Shown in pieces: positions 57,199-64,000 of a stretch of DNA of 64,000 nt. The first letter of the stretch is position 1, and each line of letters starts with the position of its first letter. The notes beneath the pieces were generated by a model, which was given only the letters and a program-made list of their open reading frames with translations, made no database searches and was not told the origin of the DNA. Source of the stretch: Ampullaceana balthica. Its lineage: Eukaryota; Mollusca; Gastropoda; Lymnaeidae. The stretch lies in NCBI GenBank assembly GCA_944989445.1, contig CALYLW010000120.1, forward strand, positions 878,181-942,180, written 5' to 3'. Position numbers and translations under genes: made by a program.

Positions 57199-58739
57199 GG
57201 CCGATTTAACGCACCCACAGTTACTGGGGGGGCCATCCATGTATTACGTACGCAAGGAGGGGGGTCTTAAATTTTCGGCATTTGGCGTATGCATGCGTAC
57301 AGGGGGAGGGGGGTCTCGACTGAATTTGTACGTACGCACAACAAATTTAATTTGCATAATACGAAGCATAGTAACGTAAACCGCTCTGGCTGCAAACGGC
57401 ATTCGAGACCGACTGAGTCAAGACTGATATGCAATAATGTTTTATAATTTATTGCAAGCGAAATTTTTAACTTTTAATTGATTGAAAGTAATTAAGATTT
57501 GATTCAGAACAAAAGTTTACACATTATTAAAATATATCCATCGGATTTATATTTTCTTTTCTTGAAATTAGAGGAAGTTTCTCTTTCGCCCACCGGTGCC
57601 TTAGTCGTTATAAACACACACCGAGTCGGCGATTTCACGCACCCAGGGGACAAAAAAAGGGGGAGGGGGTGTCTACATATTTGTGACGATGTGTGACGTG
57701 GGGGAGGGGGTTGTTAGAGAAATTTGACGTCACATCAAAAATCGCAACTTTAAATAAAAGGTCCACTTAAATATTTGATTTGTTAAGTGGTGTTTTACAT
57801 GACTTCACACGTGTTACGATATTAGAATGCAGGCCTACATTAAATAAATACTAAAATGAAAAAAAACCTGATTTTAAACATGCTCTTTTTTCAATAGAAA
57901 ATACAGTTTTTACGGGGGGGGGGTTGCAAAGTATACGTTTTTGTGACGACGCGTGACGAGAAAAGAGGGGGGGGGGTGAAAAATCTACCAAAATGACGTT
58001 ACGCACCTAGAGGGGGGAGGGGGTCGACCATTTGTGACGAAGGGGAGGGATAGTTTAAGAAATGTCACGTCACATCTAAACACGTAACTTTAAATAAAAG
58101 TTATACATGTACTTGAAAATTTGTTTGTTTACAATTTATATAATGTCGTTTTACATGGGCTTCGCACGTGTTACGATATTAAACTGCAGCCTTACACTAA
58201 ATAAATACTTAAACTTAATTGGAAAAAAAAGTGAATTGAAACTTGCTTATTTTCAAATAAAAAAAATTTTGGGGGGTGTAAGGGGGATTTTTGTGACGTA
58301 ATATTGGAAAATAGTGGGGGGTCTAACTTTTAGTGACGATGCATGACGGATGAAAAATCGACTATAATCGCGGGACGTCATTAATGGACGGCCCCGAAGC
58401 TTTGACACCCCCCAACCCAAAAAAAAGCCGCATTTTCAAATGTTTAGTGGCATTTTGATGTGACATCACATTTCTTAAACATCCCTCTCCCCTCGTCACA
58501 AATGCGTGACCCCCTCCCCCGCCCCCTTTTTGGGCGTGTGACGTCATTTATGGACGGCTTTAAATAGTAAAATCAATATCTTCTGACTCGGGCTTAAATT
58601 TTTTTATTTTTTTTTAAAGTGGGGGGGTGAGCGAATTTGTACGTACGCATGGGGGGGGTCCCCGAAAATGTACGGGATGCAACGGGGGGGGGGTTACAAA
58701 AATACGAATTTTGTGCGTAAATAATATATGGATGGCCCC
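57199..58739. mobile_element. Nest of G-rich-ended non-autonomous TIR elements
   Basis: An outer pair of ends, GGGGCCATCCATGTATTACG (from 57229) and its inverted partner ending 58739, continues into GTACGTACGC and poly-G on both sides. Inside are two tandem copies of a roughly 350-bp unit (57650-57995 and 58000-58330). They share TTTGTGACGA, GACGTCACATC/CACGTCACATC, AACTTTAAATAAAAG and CACGTGTTACGATATTA. Next come an end GACGTCATTAATGGACGGCC (58371-58393) and an inverted partial copy (58455-58556). The internal ends resemble those of 27770-29643, suggesting one broad family. I could not fix target duplications. Confidence 0.7.
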
Positions 58740-58796
58740 TGGCTTTGGTAATTGCGGGTTTGAAAACTGTGACATGAGTGTTAACATAAGAAGCAT

Positions 58797-60780
58797 GAAG
58801 GTAACGCTCATCTCATCGTGCTACCAGAGACACTGAGGTAAAGCTAATCTCATCGTGCTACCATAGACACTAAGGTAAAGCTCATCTCATCGTGCTACCA
58901 GAGACACTAAGGTAAAGCTAATCTCATCGTGCTACCAGAGACACTAAGGTAAGGCTAATCTCATCGTGCTACCATAGACACTAAGGTAAAGCTCATCTCA
59001 TCGTGCTACCAGAGACACTAAGGTAAAGCTAATCTCATCGTGCTACCAGAGACAATAAGGTAAAGCTAATCTCATCGTGCTACCAGAGAAACTAAGTTAA
59101 AGCTAATCTCATCGTGCTACCAGAGACACTAAGGTAAAGCTAATCTCATCGTACTACCAGAGACACTAAGGTAAAGCTAATCTCATCGTGCTACCAGAGA
59201 CACTAAGGTAAAACTAATCTCATCGTGCTACCAGAGACACTAAGGTAAAGCTAATATCTCTGTGCTACCAGAGACACTAAGGTAAAACTAATCTCATCGT
59301 GCTACCAGAGACACTAAGGTAAAGCTAATATCACTCTGCTACCAGAGACACTAAGGTAAAGCTCATCTCATCGTGCTACCAGAGAAACTAAGTTAAAGCT
59401 AATCTCATCGTGCTACCAGAGACACTAAGGTAAAGCTGATCTCATCGTGCTACCAGAGACACTAAGGTAAAGCTAATCTCATCGTGCTACCAGAGACACT
59501 AAGGTAAAACTAATCTCATCGTGCTACCAGAGACACTAAGGTAAAGCTAATATCACTGTGCTACCAGAGACACTAAGGTAAAGCTAACATCATCGTTCTA
59601 CCAGAGACACTAAGTTAAAGCTAATCTCATCGTGCTACCAGAGACACTAAGGTAAAGCTTATCTCACTATGCTACCTGAGACACTAGGTAAAGCTCATCT
59701 CATCGTGCTACCAAAGACACTAAGGTAAAGCTAATCTCACTGTGCTACCAGAGACACCAAGGTAAAGCTCATCTCACTGTGCTACCAGAGACAATGAGGT
59801 AAAGCTAATCTCATCGTGCTACCAGAGACACTAAGGTAAAGCTAATCTCATCGTACTACCAGAGACACTAAGGTAAAGCTAATCTCATCGTGCTACCAGA
59901 GAAACTAAGGTAAAACTAATCTCATCGTGCTACCAGAGACACTAAGGTAAAGCTAATCTCATCGTGCTACCAGAGATACTAATTTAAAGCTAATATCATC
60001 GTGCTACCATAGACATTAAGTTAAGCTAATATCAACGTGCTACCAGAGACACTAAGGTAAAGCTCATCTCATCGTGCTACCAGAGACACAAAGTTAAAGC
60101 TAACATCATCGTTCTACCAGAGACACTAAGGTAAAGCTAATCTCATCGTGCTACCAGAGACACTAAGGTAAAGCTAATCTCATCGTACTACCAGAGACAC
60201 TAAGTTAAAGCTAACATCATCGTTCTACCAGAGACACTAAGTTAAAGCTAACATCATCATTCTACCAGAGACAATAAGTTAAAGCTAATCTCATCGTGCT
60301 ACCAGAGACACTAAGGTAAAGCTAATATCACTGTGCTACCAGAGACACTAAGGTATATCTAATCTCACTGTGCTACCAGAGACACTAAGGTAAAGCTAAT
60401 CTCACTTTGCTACCAGAGACACCAATGTAAAGCTAATCTCTTTGTGCTACCAGAGACACTAAGGTAAAGCTAATCTCATCGTGCTACCAGAGCCACTAAG
60501 GTAAAGCTAATCTCACTGTGCTACCAGAGACACTAAGGTAAAGCTAATCTCACTGTGCTACCAGAGACACTAAGGTAAAGCTAATCTCATCGTGCTATCA
60601 GAGACACTAAGGTAAAGCTAATCTCATCGTGCTACCAGAGCCACTAAGGTAAAGCTAATCTCACTGTGCTACCAGAGACACTAAGGTAAAGCTAATCTCA
60701 TCGTGCTACCAGAGGTACTAAGGTAAAGCTAATCTCACTGTGCTACCAGAGACACTAAGGTAAAGTTAATCTCACTGTGC
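58797..60780. repeat. 37-bp minisatellite (about 54 copies)
   Basis: The unit contains TAAGGTAAAGCTAATCTCAT and CGTGCTACCAGAGACAC. It is more variable than the other 37-bp array (CATCGTG, CACTGTG, GTTAAAG, AACATCATCGTT), unrelated to it in sequence, with variant blocks repeated along the array. Confidence 0.97.
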
Positions 60781-60990
60781 TTACGGTCCTGTCATTGCCC
60801 ACTTAGATCCTGTTGGACAGAGCATATTTACTGCATTAACATCTACCAACCAGTTGGAACCAAATTCCAGTGTCGTTTTTAAAGCAAAATGTTCGACTTC
60901 AGGCTCCATGTCTTTTTTAGAAAGATAATGCTAATAAATTTAAAACCTACACTATTTGTAATCATATTATGTTTGTACAAGATCGTAGCT
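60781..60990. other. Unannotated sequence before a Helitron-like end
   Basis: Could be the 3' part of a Helitron-type element. No coding sequence. Confidence 0.35.
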
Positions 60991-61011
60991 ATGCGCGGGT
61001 ATTCCGCTAGT
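60991..61011 (+). mobile_element. Candidate Helitron 3' terminus
   Basis: ATGCGCGGGTATTCCGCTAG then T. A 4-bp stem GCGG/CCGC immediately precedes the CTAG end followed by T. The hairpin is closer to the end than in textbook cases, so confidence is moderate. Confidence 0.4.
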
Positions 61012-61519
61012 AAAAGTATAAATAAATTTAACGTAGAAGTGGTAGACTGACATGTACGCGGTTTGGTTTACTGACTTCGGACGGTGCGGGAGCGGTCCAT
61101 TAAGGTCTCGCCAGCTCCTTTAACCCACCCCTCACCTGCTCGTTTGTATTCATGTCCCCGTGTTGTTTGTTCTCGTCTACGGTTTTATTCGGTCACAGAC
61201 ATTCCTGCAGTCACGTGGTGTTTGCAGCAAATAAGTGGCTAAGTAGGCCAATTAAAACTTGATACCGAAGAGGTAAATACTAATGTTAAGTGCAGAGCTT
61301 GATGTCAAGTGCTAAGGTAAGTGAGTGGGCGGGAGATACCTGAGACATCTTTACAAACTACGGTTGTCTACAACTGAGGGAACAAGGAGACGAAAACCAG
61401 CTCCATGAGGAGACAATTAACAGCGCTTTGATGTAGACTTCGTGGTTTATTTTCATTGCTACGTACTGTAGTCTCTTCTGCCATATTTCTCCTGTTTGAC
61501 TTTTTACGTCAAACTTCTG
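61012..61519. other. Unannotated sequence
   Basis: No feature recognised. Confidence 0.45.
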
Positions 61520-61642
61520 TTTACTATTCAAGTCTAACTTCTAATATTTACTTCTCAAGTCTAAATTCTAATGTTTACTTCTCAAGCCTAACTTCTAATG
61601 TTTACTTCTCAAATCTATTTTCTAATGTTAGCTTCTCAAGTC
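61520..61642. repeat. 27-bp tandem repeat (about 4.5 copies)
   Basis: AAGTCTAACTTCTAATGTTT plus ACTTCTC units with moderate variation. Confidence 0.92.
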
Positions 61643-61939
61643 ATATACTCGAAATACACTGTAAAACTACAAAAAGTTCAACATTTTGCGACCAGGCTAG
61701 TTCTTATTTGAGCGGTTTATAATTTCATTTTGGTTAATAACTTATGGATTTGAAATTTTTTAAGTAAAAATTACTATAAAAATATAACGAATGTATCTTT
61801 CAATGAAAAGACTTACTTTCTAAACGAAAATGAACCCAATAAAAGCTAAAAAAAAGGTATACGCCTATACATATTTAGTTTACATTGTAACATAACTTGC
61901 TTGATCTGTTTCATAATGTGTACACACAACTGAAAAGTA
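61643..61939. other. Unannotated AT-rich sequence
   Basis: Nothing recognised. Confidence 0.4.
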
Positions 61940-62110
61940 TCCTTATATAATAAAAGGCTAAGTTCTGTCCCGTCATCTATAGCGATTGGTCTCTCAAACA
62001 CACATGACTCATACAGCCAATCATATCAAGTTTACGCGGACGTTCAAAACGAGTTATTTTTGGTGCAGTATTTCTTCCAAGACTTTATTTTGAGTTATGC
62101 GCGTTGGGAT
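61940..62110 (+). mobile_element. Candidate Helitron 5' terminus
   Basis: After an A the sequence reads TCCTTATATAATAAAAGGCT, the 5' TC-type end seen in many animal Helitrons (TCCTATATAATAAAAG). It is followed by GTCCCGTCATCTATAGCGAT. No CTRR end with hairpin was found downstream before the SINE, so the element may be truncated. Confidence 0.5.
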
Positions 62111-62409
62111 TTATAGTCAAAGCTCTGTTTTTACGAGTTATTTATTTTAACTATAATGAATAGTATTTTTGACGTGATGCACATGTATGCCGGTCGAGAC
62201 GGCTGTTGAAGGGGAGTTACCACATGCCACCGAACGGTGGCGGAACGTCCTTGGACGGGCTTGGTTGCTCGTTTTTATTACACGCTTTTATTTAAGTCAC
62301 ACTGTTTGTATGTTGTATCCATCCATCCATCCTTCATTCAAAAATTGAAAACGTAAAATTAAAACCACTTCTGATGGTTCTAGAGATCTCAAAATTTTTC
62401 CACAGATAG

Positions 62410-62728
62410 ATCTTATCTTATCTTATCTATACAGACGCTCCTTCTATGCAGAAGATAGTTGCGTCCACAGACCATGACAGATGATCTGTTGGCAAGTGAT
62501 GCAGCAATCACAGGCCACGGCTTTGTTGGTTCCACGCATTACCCAGCCGCCTAACTACATGTAGTGTTAGGTACCCATTCGGAGCGGGGTGACTCAGGGA
62601 CGCCCTAGGCCCCGGGAACAAACCCTTGCCTTCACACGGATTCGAACCCGAGACCATCGGTACGACAGTCCAGTGCGCTGCCACTCGACCACCGCGTCCC
62701 CTTGGCTCTTGGATGACAATGCATTGTA
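62410..62728 (-). mobile_element. tRNA-derived SINE with LINE-like 3' tail
   Basis: On the minus strand the head GGGGACGCGGTGGTCGAGTG starts near 62701. It has a box A (TGGTCGAGTGGC, 62691-62680) and a perfect box B (GGTTCGAATCC, 62648-62638), the split RNA polymerase III promoter of tRNA genes. A body of about 170 bp follows, then GGACGCAACTATCTTCTGCA, AGAAGGAGCGTCTGTA and (GATAA)n ending near 62410. TCAAAATTT at 62389-62397 and 62729-62737 is a likely target duplication. The tail matches the LINE fragment at 24.8 kb, so that LINE family probably mobilises it. No paired acceptor stem, so not a working tRNA gene. Confidence 0.87.
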
Positions 62729-62737
62729 TCAAAATTT

Positions 62738-63767
62738 CAGATCGATCGAATGTACCGTAATTAAATTAATATATTTTTAGTTTATCTCTATTTATCACTA
62801 TTTAGAATGTATAGACGTCTGCTAGAGTTGACCTCCACGGCTCACTGGTTTCACTCCAGCCCTTGTTTACCGAATTCCCGTGTTTACAGCAAGGGCAGGG
62901 GAGATCAGCGCGTTTCAGTTTATAAATGTTTGTAAATAAAAGCGTGTCCTTTTTAAAAAAAGATTTTTTTACATTTTACTTATTACAAAATATCTTGAAA
63001 TGTATTCTTTGCTAGTTAAAAATTGAATCATATTTCACTAATCGGTTGTTGTTTTTTAAAATGTCCAGCCAGCCAGCAATAATTTCTGTCGTAGCCATCC
63101 TAAAATATTGTGTTAAAGAAAGTTGCACTATATATATTGTTCTTAAATTAAACATACACTTTTTTCTTACCAGTTCCTGTTTGCTACATTCAGTGTCAAT
63201 TGAAGAGACAAAAAATCCTCACGAAAAATCAGCATTTTCCCGTGACTTTGAGCTGTTGGTTTGATCTCAGATGTTTTCATTCACAATTCTTTGTTGAATA
63301 TTCGACTACCACAAACTGTTTCTGTCAACGATCCAACGATACTTTAACCTACCTAACTAACAGTGGACAGAACTTACATAACAATTTCAGTGTATAGAAC
63401 TGTACTGCGAGAAACTTTTCAAATAGATCACAAGGTACACAAACATTTTGTGTGAATAAAACTATAAATGTAAAGCTTTATTAATAGATATATAAATATA
63501 GATGTAGATTTATTGGGAATTGTCTTCATCAGAACACATACATAAACAAAGGTGTTTAAATTAATGTATAATTAATATAATACCAAAACTAACATGAACA
63601 ACTAATAAAGTGTATATAAGGCAAAAAGACGGGCGCCCACCAATATTTTATTATTTTCTCTACTTTATAAATTTTATTTAAACAAATTGTTTGTGTAGTC
63701 TATATCTTGTGTATTCCAAACAAAACATATTTCCCAGACACAATTGTGGGCGGGTGGATGCTGGGAT
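62738..63767. other. Unannotated AT-rich sequence
   Basis: No recognisable gene or transposon end. Short open frames here (for example 63046-63264) have no recognisable motif. Confidence 0.5.
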
Positions 63768-63927
63768 ACATAAATAATTAAATAGAGATAACAAACAGTG
63801 CATAATATAATTAAATGGTCATAAATAACAAACAGTGCATAATATAATTAAATAGTCATAAATAACATATGGTACATAGTATATCTAAATGGTAATACAT
63901 AACATGCGGTACGTAATATAATTAACT
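63768..63927. repeat. About 37-bp tandem repeat (4 copies)
   Basis: Units share ACAAACAGTGCATAATATAA and TTAAATGGTCATAAATA; the last two copies are diverged. Confidence 0.88.
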
Positions 63928-64000
63928 GATGATCTTTGTTGGTCCTTGTGGGTTGATGGGAATCATTACCATTGTTGACGCATTATATTTTGTCCTATAA

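Noticed and set aside
47545..60780. CRISPR-like arrays (34- and 37-bp repeats)
   Set aside because: Units are strictly head-to-tail with no unique spacers, in an animal genome.
7890..60780. Relation between the two 37-bp arrays (about 55 and 54 copies)
   Set aside because: Unit sequences do not align; equal period and copy number appear coincidental.
62630..62701. Possible functional tRNA gene
   Set aside because: Boxes A and B are good but no acceptor stem pairs and the sequence continues into a SINE body and LINE-like tail.

Overview
This looks like a gene-poor, repeat-saturated stretch of animal nuclear DNA. I see no host protein-coding gene, tRNA gene or rRNA gene that I can support. 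The mix of elements points to an invertebrate, and a mollusc or other lophotrochozoan is my best guess. That mix is hAT, piggyBac and Helitron-like DNA transposons, a non-LTR retrotransposon with an RNase H domain, a tRNA-headed SINE with a (GATAA)n tail, and dozens of minisatellites. The species cannot be fixed from the sequence alone. The DNA is AT-rich, there is no bacterial-type gene density, and every long open frame is either a tandem repeat or a decayed transposon gene.

Two kinds of sequence dominate. The first is tandem arrays. More than thirty different minisatellite and microsatellite families occupy, by my own tally, a bit more than a third of the window. The largest are a 34-bp array (47545-53143, about 165 copies), a 37-bp array (7890-9928, about 55 copies), an unrelated 37-bp array (58797-60780, about 54 copies), a 25-bp array (13097-14303, about 48 copies), a 21-bp array (1417-2358) and a 33-bp array (21586-22549). 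The second is transposons, many of them inserted in one another or in the arrays.

Layout. 1-4.4 kb: tandem arrays. 4.8-7.2 kb: a hAT transposon with a perfect 8-bp target duplication and a transposase gene broken by stops. 7.9-24.6 kb: a run of arrays with small insertions, namely a short hAT-like element at 12.8 kb, retrotransposon tails at 14.7, 18.7 and 24.7 kb, and a Helitron-type end at 18.2 kb. 25.7-30.1 kb: a decayed piggyBac element carrying two further transposons, each of which carries another. 31-36.5 kb: seven more arrays. 37.7-43.4 kb: a hAT element containing a second hAT, which contains a third, which contains a retrotransposon tail. 44-47.1 kb: a 25-bp array, then a 5'-truncated RNase H-type non-LTR retrotransposon inserted in an unclassified dispersed repeat. 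47.5-54.1 kb: the giant 34-bp array followed by a 39-bp array. 54.4-58.7 kb: short non-autonomous DNA transposons, several nested. 58.8-60.8 kb: the second 37-bp array. 60.9-62.7 kb: Helitron-like ends and a SINE whose 3' tail matches the retrotransposon tails elsewhere in the window. 62.7-64 kb: AT-rich sequence with one small array.

The parts relate to each other in history rather than as a pathway. Transposons supply insertions whose target duplications date the arrays they hit. One short hAT-like element has itself been the seed of a tandem array (26.5-27.06 kb). The SINE probably borrowed the 3' tail of the partner LINE seen at 24.6 kb, which would explain its mobility.
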